Assembly: GCA_018969295.1 (NCBI GenBank)
Contig: JAGWYN010000003.1
Location: forward strand, 124,001 to 188,000
Source of the DNA: Chloroflexota bacterium
GTDB lineage: Bacteria > Chloroflexota > Anaerolineae > Caldilineales > Caldilineaceae
Direction: 5' to 3'
Length of the DNA: 64,000 nt
In this document: positions 50,979 to 61,659 of the stretch, piece after piece
How the letters are laid out: each line of letters opens with the position of its first letter
Position numbering within the stretch: position 1 is the first letter of the stretch
Notes under the pieces: generated by a model
Databases searched by the model: none
Told to the model about the DNA's origin: nothing
Seen by the model: the letters and a program-made list of their open reading frames with translations, nothing else
Program-made: the position numbers and the translations under genes

Positions 50979-51563
50979 ATGCCCATCGTGATTCAACCGG
51001 CTGAGGCAGCAGATGTGCTGCCGATCGTGGCGTTGGTGAACCAGTTTGCGGCAGAAAAAGTCATGCTGCCCCGCACCGAAGAGAGTGTCCGCCAGACATT
51101 GGCAGACTGGCTGGTTGCGGTCGACCCCGACCTTGTCCCCGAAGACCCGCAGATCCTGGCCTGCGGCGCGCTGGTTCCGCTCTCCGACACGCTGGTGGAG
51201 CTGCGTTCGCTGGCCGTGCACCCCAGCCGGCAGGGCCAGGGGTTGGGTGGACATGTCGTCAATCACCTGGTGCAGCTGGCTCGCCAGCGCGGCTATCACC
51301 AGATCTGCGCGCTGACCCTGCGCGAAAATTTCTTCGTGCGGCTCGGCTTCGAACAGGTCGACCGCTGGAGCATCAGCCCCAAAATCTGGCAGGCCTGCAT
51401 CTATTGCTCCAAATTCCATCGCTGCGACGAAGTGGCGGTGACGATGAATCTGGTCGACAGCCCACAGAGTCTGCTGCACCCGCTGGAACGGCCTGCTGGC
51501 TGGAACAGCCTGCTCAAGTGGAGTGAATGGCAACCCCTCAAGCTGGCTTACAAGCAAAAATAA
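50979..51563 (+). CDS. GNAT N-acetyltransferase, probable N-acetylglutamate synthase
   Basis: The 194-residue product starts at the ATG at 50979 after AGGAGAG, 24 bp past argD. The acetyl-CoA motif is LAVHPSRQGQGLGGHVVNHL, preceded by VELRS; FFVRLGFEQVDRWSISPKIW and CIYCSKFHRCDEVAVTM resemble the short stand-alone N-acetylglutamate synthases (Rv2747-type ArgA). Such enzymes make N-acetylglutamate, the first step of the pathway. With argC, argB and argD this would supply the acetylated branch; argJ, argF, argG and argH are not here. The C-terminus is about 30 residues longer than minimal forms. Confidence 0.85.
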   Translation: MPIVIQPAEAADVLPIVALVNQFAAEKVMLPRTEESVRQTLADWLVAVDPDLVPEDPQILACGALVPLSDTLVELRSLAVHPSRQGQGLGGHVVNHLVQLARQRGYHQICALTLRENFFVRLGFEQVDRWSISPKIWQACIYCSKFHRCDEVAVTMNLVDSPQSLLHPLERPAGWNSLLKWSEWQPLKLAYKQK

Positions 51564-51571
51564 GCGGTCGC

Positions 51572-52291
51572 TCAGTAGGGCGGTCTGGCAGGCCCGTCGT
51601 ATGCGCAGCGGCCCGTACGCGGAGAGTTGTAGCGCCGTTTGGGGCCGCCATAGAGTGTACAGGAATGGCTGCGAGCATGGGCTGCACACAGATAACAGCC
51701 CGGCTCGCCCACCTCATAGTAGCACTGCAGACAAAAATGCGTGGCAGGCTCGCCGCAGCTGACGCAGAACTGCTCCGGCATCTGGTTGCGAGCCAGCAGC
51801 GTAATTGGCTTGGCGGTCAGCGGCTTGCCCTCACGCTGGGAGACGACCTCGAGTTTGAGCTCCGTCGGCGTTCCATAGTCGTATTCGTAGCTGCCCTTGC
51901 GGCCGACAGCCAACACTTCGTTGACCCGGGTCTGGATACTTTTCTGATCACCCAACGCAAAAAAACCGTCGATCAGCTCCCGGTAGCAGGTCGTCCCAAA
52001 GACAAACTGGCTCATATGGCCACAGCATTCGACCCAAATGGCGCGCAGATAGCCATCCAGATTGAGAAGCATCGCGCTGCCAGAAAGTTCGAGCTGAAGC
52101 CAGTAGGTGCCGTCGACTGCATCCCGTACCACGACTTGCCAGAGGCACTCGGGTTTGCGTCTGCTGGTCTCTGCCTTTTCGACGGCAGCCTGACGATCCG
52201 GGCACGTGGCCAGGTGCCTGGCCATGCCGGCAGCGGCCACCGTGCGTTGACAAAAAGCGCAGACGCCTGCAGGCGGTGTTTTGCGGGGCAT
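51572..52291 (-). CDS. pRiA4b ORF-3-like protein with zinc-finger ends
   Basis: The 239-residue product starts at the ATG at 52291 (MPRKTPPAGVCAFCQRTV); an ATG at 52312 is possible. Near the N-terminus CAFC with HLATC forms a C2HC-like finger. The middle (YWLQLELSGSAMLLNLDGYL, later GSYEYDYGTPTELKLEV) resembles the plasmid pRiA4b ORF-3 domain. The C-terminal part is Cys-rich: CVSCGEP, HFCLQCYYEVGEPGCYLC, AAHARSHSC, suggesting two more zinc sites. Function is unknown. It converges on the GNAT gene with 8 bp between the stops. Confidence 0.7.
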   Translation of the reverse strand: MPRKTPPAGVCAFCQRTVAAAGMARHLATCPDRQAAVEKAETSRRKPECLWQVVVRDAVDGTYWLQLELSGSAMLLNLDGYLRAIWVECCGHMSQFVFGTTCYRELIDGFFALGDQKSIQTRVNEVLAVGRKGSYEYDYGTPTELKLEVVSQREGKPLTAKPITLLARNQMPEQFCVSCGEPATHFCLQCYYEVGEPGCYLCAAHARSHSCTLYGGPKRRYNSPRTGRCAYDGPARPPY

Positions 52292-52500
52292 CCAGCCATC
52301 TCTTCCTTTCATTCGAGCCTGGGGGACAGCAGCTTGCACAATACAATTCTCTCAGCATACCACCGTTGTTCCCCGATCCACAAGAGGCAACGCCGAGCCT
52401 TCCCCCATTGGGGAGAGCCCAGATGTGGTACAATGCAAAGAGGTGCAGTTGATTCTAGCAGCGCACAACGATTCTGTCCAGGAGGTCTGAAACCGTCCCG

Positions 52501-53610
52501 ATGCGTATCGAATCCATCGAACTTCGCAAAATTTTTCTGCCCTATCTCTCTCCCTTTGAGACCAGCGGCTGGCGCGAGCAGGGCAGCCACGCCATCATCG
52601 TCCGGATGCAGGCGGACGGGATCGTCGGCTGGGGAGAAGCCCCGGTCGGCGAAAACCCCTTCTACAACGAAGAAAACCAGAAGAGTGCCTGGAGCATCTT
52701 GCAAGACTATCTGGCGCCGCTGCTGCTGCGGGCCGACCTGACCAGCCCCTGGGATGTGACGCCTGCTTTCGCCCGGGTGCGCGGCAACCGCATGGCCAAA
52801 GCAGGGCTGGAATTCACCGTCTGGGATCTCTTTGCCCGCCGCGAGGGGCGCAGCCTGGCTGCCCTGCTGGGGGGGACGCGCGATCGGGTCGAGGTCGGCG
52901 TCAGCGTCGGCATCCAGAAGGATCTCCCAACCCTGTTGGCGGTGGTGGCGGGCTACCTCAGCGAGGGGTACACCCGGATCAAGCTCAAAATCAAACCCGG
53001 CTGGGACATCGAACCGACTCGGGCTGTGCGGGAGAGCTGGCCCGAGCTGCGGCTTCAGGTCGACGCCAACAGCATCTACCGACTGCAGGATGCCGCACAT
53101 CTGGCGCAGTTGGACGCCTTCAACCTGCTGCTGATCGAGCAGCCGCTGGCCCACGACGACATCTTCGACCATGCACAGCTCAAACGCTCGCTCAAGTCGC
53201 CGCTCTGCCTCGACGAGAGCATCGTCTCCCCCGACCATGCCCGTTGGGCGATCTCGCTCCAGGCCTGCGACATTTTCAACATCAAACCAAGCCGGATCGG
53301 TGGGCTCGGGGACGCCAAACGGATCCACGACCTGGCCCAGGCAGCGGGGATGGCAGTCTGGCACGGCGGCATGTTGGAGACCGGGATCGGCCGAGCGGTC
53401 AATGTGGCGCTGGCCAGCCTGCCCAACTTCACCCTGCCAGGAGACATCAGCGCCAACGACCGCTACTTTGCGCGCGACATCGTCCAGAATCCCTTTACCC
53501 TCAACCCAGACAGCACCCTGACGGTCCCTGCCGGGCTCGGCCACGGCGCTCTGGTGGATGAAGCGTATCTGGACGACATTACCCTGGAGCGCTGGGAGCT
53601 CCGCGCCTAG
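52501..53610 (+). CDS. menC: o-succinylbenzoate synthase-like enolase superfamily enzyme
   Basis: The 369-residue product starts at the ATG at 52501 with AGGAGG 18 bases upstream. Enolase-superfamily barrel motifs are KLKIKPGWD (first catalytic Lys), QVDANSIYRL, LLIEQPL and LDESI (metal-binding Asp, Glu, Asp), NIKPSRIGGLGDAKRIHD (second Lys) and WHGGMLETGIGRAVN. The last two are typical of type-2 MenC and N-succinylamino-acid racemases. It forms o-succinylbenzoate in menaquinone synthesis or racemises N-acyl amino acids; no men genes adjoin it, so the role is open. Confidence 0.85.
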   Translation: MRIESIELRKIFLPYLSPFETSGWREQGSHAIIVRMQADGIVGWGEAPVGENPFYNEENQKSAWSILQDYLAPLLLRADLTSPWDVTPAFARVRGNRMAKAGLEFTVWDLFARREGRSLAALLGGTRDRVEVGVSVGIQKDLPTLLAVVAGYLSEGYTRIKLKIKPGWDIEPTRAVRESWPELRLQVDANSIYRLQDAAHLAQLDAFNLLLIEQPLAHDDIFDHAQLKRSLKSPLCLDESIVSPDHARWAISLQACDIFNIKPSRIGGLGDAKRIHDLAQAAGMAVWHGGMLETGIGRAVNVALASLPNFTLPGDISANDRYFARDIVQNPFTLNPDSTLTVPAGLGHGALVDEAYLDDITLERWELRA

Positions 53611-53670
53611 GTGCACCCTAAGCCCGGCGGGCCAGGCTCCGTTTGCGGTCAGAGCGCCGCTGGGCTCCTT

Positions 53671-53691
53671 TGACAACTGACAACTGACAAG
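53671..53691. repeat. 7-bp tandem repeat, 3 copies
   Basis: tgacaac, tgacaac and tgacaag lie head to tail at 53671-53691 in the intergenic gap before the yqeB-like gene. Confidence 0.8.
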
Positions 53692-53705
53692 AGACAACGG
53701 TGGCG

Positions 53706-54530
53706 ATGAAGAGCAAATTTCCACAGGTCGTCATTCGGGGGGCTGGCGATCTGGCCAGCGGTTGTGCGCTGCGTCTGCGGCGGGCTGGGTTCACCGTTGT
53801 GCTGACCGAGGTGGCACAACCGCTGGCAGTACGCCGCACAGTCAGCTTTGCCCAGGCTGTCTTCGACGGGAGCTGCCGGGTGGAAGAGGTTGTGGGGCGT
53901 TGCTGTGCAGCCGGCCAGGCGCTGGCAGTGGCCGCCGGCGGGGAAGTGCCGGTCGTGGTTGACCCGGCCGGCCAGCTGCTGCAGCAGCTGCGCCCAGCGG
54001 TGGTCGTCGACGCCATCATGGCCAAACGCAATCTGGGAACCTGCCGCGACGACGCTGCCCTCGTGATCGCGCTCGGCCCCGGTTTCACAGCCGGGGTCGA
54101 CTGCCATGCTGTGGTCGAGACAGACCGCGGCCATTCGCTGGGACGGCTTTTCTGGCAGGGCAGTGCGCTGCCAGACAGCGGCGAGCCAGGCGAAGTTGCA
54201 GGGCAGCGCGGCACACGCGTGCTGCGTGCCCCCGCAGACGGACGAGTGGCTGGCTGTTGTGCGATCGGCGATTCTGTGGCGGCCGGGGAGATCGTCGCCC
54301 TGCTGCACACAAACGAAGGGACCGAACAGCCGATCCGGGCTCCTTTTGCCGGGATTTTGCGCGGGCTGATCCATCCCACTGTCGGCGTACGGGCAGGCAC
54401 CAAAATCGGCGACCTCGACCCGCGCGCCGAGCGAACCTACTGTTTTACGGTCTCAGACAAGGCGCTGGCGGTCGCCGGCGGGGTGTTGGAGGGAATTTTG
54501 ACCTGGATGGCGCAGGAGAGTGCGGAATGA
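53706..54530 (+). CDS. YqeB/EF2563-like selenium-dependent molybdenum hydroxylase accessory protein
   Basis: The 274-residue product starts at the ATG at 53706; a GTG at 53700 is possible. VVIRGAGDLASGCALRLRRA is an NAD(P)-like loop characteristic of the EF2563/YqeB family, with VVLTEVAQPLAVRRTVSFAQ after it. The last 90 residues form a biotinyl-like or barrel-sandwich segment (LRAPADGRVAGCCAIGDSV, IRAPFAGILRGLIH). The family is linked to selenium-dependent molybdenum hydroxylases, with cofactor maturation proposed. Its stop overlaps the cofE start as ATGA, so the two are translationally coupled. Confidence 0.78.
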   Translation: MKSKFPQVVIRGAGDLASGCALRLRRAGFTVVLTEVAQPLAVRRTVSFAQAVFDGSCRVEEVVGRCCAAGQALAVAAGGEVPVVVDPAGQLLQQLRPAVVVDAIMAKRNLGTCRDDAALVIALGPGFTAGVDCHAVVETDRGHSLGRLFWQGSALPDSGEPGEVAGQRGTRVLRAPADGRVAGCCAIGDSVAAGEIVALLHTNEGTEQPIRAPFAGILRGLIHPTVGVRAGTKIGDLDPRAERTYCFTVSDKALAVAGGVLEGILTWMAQESAE

Positions 54531-55294
54531 AGGGGGTACAGCTCTTTGTGGTTCCGGGCCTGCCAGCTTTTCAACCGGGCGACGATGTCGCCGCTCGGAT
54601 TGTCGAACAGCTGGCGGAGATGGGAGAAGGGTTGCTGCCTGGAGATATTGTCGTGGTCGCGCAGAAGATCGTCAGCAAGGCAGAAGGGCGGCTGGTACGC
54701 CTGCTCGACGTCGAGCCTGACGAGCAGGCGCAGCAGTTGGCGGAATTGGTGGGCAAAGATCCCCGTGTCCTCCAGGTGATTCTCGAGGAGAGCAATGAGG
54801 TGCTGCGGGCACGGCGCGGCCTGCTCGTGGTCGAACAGCGCAGCGGCTGGATTTGCGCCAATGCAGGGGTGGACCGCAGCAACGTGCAGCCGGACGAAGA
54901 GAGCGAATACCTGGCCCTGCTGCCCGCCGACGCCGATGCCAGTGCCGCTGCACTGCGCGCCCGCCTGGCCGAGTTGACCGGGGTGGCACCGGCTGTGGTC
55001 GTCAACGACAGCCATGGCCGGGCCTGGCGCATTGGAACGGTCGGGGTGGCGATTGGCTGTGCGGGGCTGCCGCCGCTTTGGAACCAGCGCGGACTGCATG
55101 ACCTCTTCGGCTATGAGCTGATCTCCAGCGAGGAGTGTATTGCCGACGAGCTGGCCGCTGCCGCCAGCCTGCTTATGGGGCAGAGCGACGAAGGGCACCC
55201 CGTCGTGGTGATTCGCGGCTACCACCCCCCAGCCCTGCCAGCAGCACCGGCCAAAACCATCCAGCGGCCCGCCAACATCGACACGTTTCGGTGA
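54527..55294 (+). CDS. cofE: coenzyme F420-0:L-glutamate ligase CofE
   Basis: The 255-residue product starts at the ATG at 54527 with AGGAG upstream; a longer frame from 54257 overlaps the yqeB-like gene and is a shadow. Conserved CofE segments are GDIVVVAQKIVSKAEGRLVR, GKDPRVLQVILEESNEVLR, GWICANAGVDRSNV, LLPADADASAAAL, VVNDSHGRAWRIGTVGVAIG and ADELAAAASLLMGQ. It adds glutamates to F420-0 using GTP. SDTFGRPWR of well-known members reads NDSHGRAWR here. No C-terminal FbiB nitroreductase domain is present. It shows that the organism can make F420. Confidence 0.92.
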   Translation: MKGVQLFVVPGLPAFQPGDDVAARIVEQLAEMGEGLLPGDIVVVAQKIVSKAEGRLVRLLDVEPDEQAQQLAELVGKDPRVLQVILEESNEVLRARRGLLVVEQRSGWICANAGVDRSNVQPDEESEYLALLPADADASAAALRARLAELTGVAPAVVVNDSHGRAWRIGTVGVAIGCAGLPPLWNQRGLHDLFGYELISSEECIADELAAAASLLMGQSDEGHPVVVIRGYHPPALPAAPAKTIQRPANIDTFR

Positions 55295-55298
55295 AGGG

Positions 55299-55652
55299 TC
55301 AGAGCATCTTGACGACCATGTGCGCCTTGCTCCAGAGCTCTTCGAGCCGATAGTAGCGGCGCATCTCTGCGGTCAACAAATGGACGATGACATCCCCGTA
55401 GTCCAAGATAGACCAGCCTCCCCCGCGGCCGTCGAGCCCGTCGACGCTCAACGGCCGCAGGTTCTGCTGCAGTTTGAGCTGGGCAAGCAACTCATCTTCG
55501 ATGGCTTTGGCCTGGCGTTCGTTGTCTACGGTGGCAAGAATGAAGTAGGCGGCAAGGGTGGTCTGTTCGTGGACATCGAGCAGAACAATCTCAGTTGCCT
55601 GTTTTTGTTCGACAATGTCCACAAGACGATGGGCAAGTTGCAAGCTATCCAG
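55299..55652 (-). CDS. rsfS: ribosomal silencing factor RsfS
   Basis: The product has about 117 residues. An AGGAGG ends five bases upstream of a CTG codon at 55652, which gives LDSLQLAHRLVDIVEQK, matching the family start MDSL-x-LA. A TTG at 55643 is the alternative. The family pattern continues as EIVLLDVHEQTTLAAYFILAT, AIEDELLAQLKL, and GWSILDYGDVIVHLLTAEMR. RsfS binds ribosomal protein uL14 and blocks subunit joining in stationary phase. It converges on cofE with four bases between stops. Confidence 0.92.
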   Translation of the reverse strand: MDSLQLAHRLVDIVEQKQATEIVLLDVHEQTTLAAYFILATVDNERQAKAIEDELLAQLKLQQNLRPLSVDGLDGRGGGWSILDYGDVIVHLLTAEMRRYYRLEELWSKAHMVVKML

Positions 55653-55657
55653 ATCGG

Positions 55658-55663
55658 CCTCCT
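55658..55663 (-). promoter_or_regulatory. ribosome-binding site that decides the rsfS start
   Basis: AGGAGG on the minus strand lies five bases from the CTG at 55652-55650 but 14 from the nearest TTG. The spacing favours a non-canonical CTG start. Confidence 0.7.
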
Positions 55664-55765
55664 AAGAACCAGCTAATGACAGGTACGATTTTTGCACTAT
55701 ACCACACACTTCGCTGAGGAAAGCCCACCCAATTGAAAAATGTGCCGATTCCCCGGGAAATCGCC

Positions 55766-57775
<2,010 letters not shown>

Positions 57776-57902
57776 CGCATCCCATCCTGCCCCAAAAAGT
57801 CCTCTCCTGCCCCTCAACCCTCTCTTTATTTTACCCGCAGTCACCCCCACAGACAAACACGCCCAGCCTGTGCCCTCTTGTTTTTGACCGTTCGGCGGCC
57901 AA

Positions 57903-58940
57903 TCATCGGGGCAGTGCCGGAGCCGCAGAGGGCGGTGCAGTCGAATCCCGCACCACCAGACGGGTCTGCATGACCACCGCCTCCGGCTCTCCACCAGCCG
58001 CCAGAGCAAACAACATGTCAGCGGCATATTCTCCCCAACGATGCAACCCCTGGTTGATCGTCGTCAGGCTGGGCAACACGTCGGCTGCCTGGGGCAGATC
58101 GTCGTGGCCGGCCACCGCAAGATCCTCAGGCACCCGCACCCCCAGCGTACGCAGCGCGTGCAGGGCATCCAGCGCCAGGCGATCGTTGAGCGCAACCAAC
58201 GCGGTCAGGCCCGGATGTTCGGCAAGCAGCTGGCGGATCAGGAGGACCCCATGCTGCCTGCCAAAACGGCTTTCGACATAAGGCATGGTCTCCGCCGTCA
58301 GCCCATGACGATCGGCGGCAGCCCGCAACGCAGCCAGGCGGTGGCGACCGCTGGGAAAGAGGGTGTGGTCCAACCCGATGATGCCGATCTGGCGGTGGCC
58401 CAGTTCCACCAGGTGTGCCACCAGCATCCGGTAGCCACCGTCGTCGTCAGCCCGAATGGTGTACGGATAGTTCGGGTGCCCGATCGTCACACAAGGGAGC
58501 CGTTGTCTTTGGAGACTCTGCAGCAAAGGATCGACAGCAAAGTGGCCATCCAGGATGATCCCTTCCAGATAGCCGCTCTGCATCAGCTGTGTAAAGGCTG
58601 GGTCGACGTTGCCGTCGGCCAGGCGTGGGGAACTGAGCAGGATATGGTAGCCCCGCGCGCTGAAGGCCTCTTCGAGCCCGGCAAGCACCTGCAGCGAGCC
58701 GAGCGCTGTGAACGGGGTCTCTTGAACGCGCGGCACCACAAAGGCCACAATACAGGATCGCCCCGAAGCCAACGCACGCGCAGCCAGGTTCGGCTGATAC
58801 TGCAGGTCGTGACAGGCATCCAGCACCCGCTGGCGCGTGCGCGATTTGAAGCTGTAGTGGGGGTCGTTGGACAAAATTCGCGAGGCGGTCGAAATGGACA
58901 CGCCCGCCCGTCTGGAAACTTCTTCTAGGCTGGCTGGCAT
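57903..58940 (-). CDS. LacI-family transcriptional regulator
   Basis: The 345-residue product starts at the ATG at 58940. The N-terminal helix-turn-helix is SLEEVSRRAGVSISTASRIL with the hinge YQPNLAARALAS. The periplasmic-binding-like core follows, with IVAFVVPRVQETPF, GIILDGHFAV, HRQIGIIGLDHTLFPSGRHR and LTALVALNDRLALDALHALR. VPEDLAVAGHDDLP is the usual segment before the effector pocket. It should repress a sugar-related operon; no target adjoins it on the same strand, and no operator was identified. Confidence 0.93.
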   Translation of the reverse strand: MPASLEEVSRRAGVSISTASRILSNDPHYSFKSRTRQRVLDACHDLQYQPNLAARALASGRSCIVAFVVPRVQETPFTALGSLQVLAGLEEAFSARGYHILLSSPRLADGNVDPAFTQLMQSGYLEGIILDGHFAVDPLLQSLQRQRLPCVTIGHPNYPYTIRADDDGGYRMLVAHLVELGHRQIGIIGLDHTLFPSGRHRLAALRAAADRHGLTAETMPYVESRFGRQHGVLLIRQLLAEHPGLTALVALNDRLALDALHALRTLGVRVPEDLAVAGHDDLPQAADVLPSLTTINQGLHRWGEYAADMLFALAAGGEPEAVVMQTRLVVRDSTAPPSAAPALPR

Positions 58941-59000
58941 AGGCGTTTTCTGTGTGTTGGCGTTTGTACCGCATCCGATGGACAGGTCACTTTTGAACCT

Positions 59001-61502
59001 CTAGCCGCCGTAGAGCCGGGTATAGTGGTAAAAATTGCTCAAGATCAGCTGGATATAGAGGCGTGGCTCCGCATAGGTCATCTGTTCGACAAAAAGGGTA
59101 TCCTCGGCGCCAAAGCGGCCACGCCAGCTTTCGGCGTTGCCCGGGCCGGCGTTGTAGCCCGCCAGCGCCGACACCAGGTTGCCGTCCAGGTACTCGCGCG
59201 CCCAGGCCAGATAGTAGGCCCCAAACCGGAGGTTGACCACAGGACGGTAGATGATGTCGTTGGTGTACTCCGGGTGGCCCAGCCGCTCGGCGATCCAGTG
59301 GCCGGTGTCGGGGATGATTTGAGCCAACCCCTGGGCGGCTGCCGACGAGCGGGCCCCTTCCTCAAACAAGCTCTCCTGGCGGATCAGGCTGTAATAGACA
59401 AAGGGATCGAGGTCGTTGGCCTGCGCTTCCCGCTCGATCAGAGCTGCAAAGGGGCGCGGGTAGGCCAGCTGTTGCAGGAAGGCTGGCGCATTTTCTATCA
59501 GCCCGGCCGGGCTGCGCTGCAGCAGCCGGGCTGCGCTGAGGATGCTCAGCCGGTATGCCCCGATCCGCGCAAATTCCAGGCTGAGCGGGTAGAGGGCAGC
59601 CACATCCTCACGCCACCGCTGGTAGGTGCGTTCCAACACGGCCAGCGCATCGCCGCGCTGGTCCAGTTCGAGCAACAGACGTCCTTTGGCCAGGTCCAGG
59701 TCGTCTGCAACAGAGAGCGGCAGCTGGCCAACCTGGCTGGCCGCCTTCCCCAGCCAGCCAGCCAGCCACGCTTCCGCAAAGGCCCGGCTGCCATCGTCCC
59801 CAACCAGACGGCTGGCCGGCCCAACGACCGTCTGGATGGCATCGAACATGGCGCCGTCGCGCATCGCCACCCCAGCCAATGCATAGCGGGCCAGGATGCC
59901 ATAGTAGAGGTCGGGTGCGCGATCCACCAACGCCTGCCAGGTGGCTCGCGCCGCTTCAGGCTGGCCGACCGCGAGCTGGGCCCGGCCCAGCCAGTACGCA
60001 GCTGCATCCCAACGAGGGTCCGGAGGGCTGCTTTGCAGCCGCGCCAGCACTTCGGCAGCCTGCCCATAGCGCCCTGCGCTGAAAGAGCCAAAGCCCAGGA
60101 GATAGAGCGCCTGGGGGGCCCGTTCGTGGGCTGGAAAACCGTCTGCCAACGCCAAAAAATCGACCGCAGCTTCCACCGAGTTGCCCTCGGCCAGCGCGCT
60201 GCGCCCACTCAACCACAGCGCCTCCGGCGCCAGCGGATCGGCCGCAGCGTCGCGCGCAAAGGTTCGGTAGGTGCGCCGCGCCCCCGCACTGTCACCTTGC
60301 TGTTGCTGCACGGCTGCTCTGTCCAGCCAGGCCTGACCGCTGCAAGGACAGTCCGGGTAGCTGGCCAACAGGCGGTCGAATGTGGCCAACGCCTGCCCAT
60401 AGTCCGCAGCGCCCAGATAGGCCTGCCCCAGCTCGTGCAACGCCTGCCCTGCCCTGGCATCGCTGGGGTCCACGCTCTCCAAATAGCCTTGATAGGCCGC
60501 AATCGCCGGCTGCCAGGCCTCCGCCTGCAGGTCGATGTACCCACGCAGAGAGAGGTCAACCTCCACGGAACGGTTGACCAGCTCGACGAGGGCCAGATAG
60601 GCGCTGAAGTGGGTGGGGTCCTCCGCAGTCGCCGCACGCCAGCGTTCGACAGCACCGACGCTGTCGCCAGCAGCTGCCAGCGCCTGGCCAGCCTTGTAAA
60701 AAATCTGGGTACGGTAGCCTGGGTTGACGGCAACGTCCAGGATCTCGGCGTAGACCGCGGCTGCCTCCGCAGGGCGCCCATGTTCGATGTAAAGTTGGGC
60801 CAGCTCCTCGAGCACCCCTACGCGCGCGACCCTGTCTGCGCTCTCATCGGCAGCCCGGCGCAGCGCAGCTGCGGCGCTCTCGCTGTCGTTGAGGGCTCTG
60901 TAGGCACGGGCGATGCGCTGCTGAACCGTTTCGTGCATCCACGGATAGCTTTCCAGAAAACGCCAGTACGCAGCGACCGCCTCGCTGTAGCGCCCCAGAC
61001 CCAGCAGCGCTTCCCCGCGCAAAAACTGCTCTTTCTGCCCAAACTGGCCAGGATCCTGTTGCTCGGCCGCAAGCAGGCCATCGAGCTGCTCCAAGGTGGT
61101 CAGCGCCTCCCCGTACAACCCCTCGCCCAGATAGGCACGGCCCAGCTCATAGAGCGCCTCAGCACGGCGTCCTGGGTCAGCGGCGACCTGGGTCAGCAGG
61201 GTGCGTGCACGCTCATAGTCGCCGTAGCGAACCAGGAGACGTCCCTGTTCGAGCAGATCCTCGGTTGGGAGAATGGCCTCCCCCCCGGCGGGCAGCTGGG
61301 CAGGTTCAGGGGTCGGCGTAGGCAGCAGCAGCCCCGTCTGGCCACCCTGCAGCGCGCCAGCCAGCGTGCCCTGCCCGTCGGGCAGCACAGGCGTCCAGGT
61401 AGGCAGAGGCAGGGAAGGTGCGCTGGCGGGCGCTGTGGGCGCCGGCTCCTGGCCACAGCCAGCCAAAAAAAACAAAAAAACAACGAAAAACAAGGGTTTC
61501 AT
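59001..61502 (-). CDS. Slt70-like lytic transglycosylase lipoprotein with TPR superhelix
   Basis: The 833-residue product starts at the ATG at 61502; MKPLFFVVFLFFLAGC ends in a lipobox. Helical TPR-like repeats (for example LYELGRAYLGEGLYGEALTT, LHELGQAYLGAADYGQALAT) cover about residues 80-640, as in the Slt70 ring. The C-terminal SLT domain has the catalytic Glu in YSLIRQESLFEEGARSSAAA, then QGLAQIIPDTGHWIAERLG and ALAGYNAGPGNAESWRG. It should cleave peptidoglycan to anhydromuropeptides outside the membrane. It is divergent to gatB. Confidence 0.93.
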   Translation of the reverse strand: MKPLFFVVFLFFLAGCGQEPAPTAPASAPSLPLPTWTPVLPDGQGTLAGALQGGQTGLLLPTPTPEPAQLPAGGEAILPTEDLLEQGRLLVRYGDYERARTLLTQVAADPGRRAEALYELGRAYLGEGLYGEALTTLEQLDGLLAAEQQDPGQFGQKEQFLRGEALLGLGRYSEAVAAYWRFLESYPWMHETVQQRIARAYRALNDSESAAAALRRAADESADRVARVGVLEELAQLYIEHGRPAEAAAVYAEILDVAVNPGYRTQIFYKAGQALAAAGDSVGAVERWRAATAEDPTHFSAYLALVELVNRSVEVDLSLRGYIDLQAEAWQPAIAAYQGYLESVDPSDARAGQALHELGQAYLGAADYGQALATFDRLLASYPDCPCSGQAWLDRAAVQQQQGDSAGARRTYRTFARDAAADPLAPEALWLSGRSALAEGNSVEAAVDFLALADGFPAHERAPQALYLLGFGSFSAGRYGQAAEVLARLQSSPPDPRWDAAAYWLGRAQLAVGQPEAARATWQALVDRAPDLYYGILARYALAGVAMRDGAMFDAIQTVVGPASRLVGDDGSRAFAEAWLAGWLGKAASQVGQLPLSVADDLDLAKGRLLLELDQRGDALAVLERTYQRWREDVAALYPLSLEFARIGAYRLSILSAARLLQRSPAGLIENAPAFLQQLAYPRPFAALIEREAQANDLDPFVYYSLIRQESLFEEGARSSAAAQGLAQIIPDTGHWIAERLGHPEYTNDIIYRPVVNLRFGAYYLAWAREYLDGNLVSALAGYNAGPGNAESWRGRFGAEDTLFVEQMTYAEPRLYIQLILSNFYHYTRLYGG

Positions 61503-61659
61503 GGTGGAAAATCAACGCATACAGCTCTGGTCAGGTTCCTGGCCAGCTCTTTTGCCAGCCAACAGCTGCTCTTTCGATTCAGTTCGCCTCTATGGTATCA
61601 TCTGGATGGCACAGTTTGCCAATGAGAATTTCGAAAAAAGTTCGATAGGGTATCCGCTC

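Noticed and set aside
48816..51689. A 957-residue minus-strand open frame across argB, argD and the GNAT gene
   Set aside because: Long antisense frames are expected in GC-rich coding DNA; the plus strand holds clear arginine genes.
53671..53691. CRISPR-like or cyanobacterial heptamer repeat array
   Set aside because: Only three 7-bp units without spacers; simple slippage repeat.
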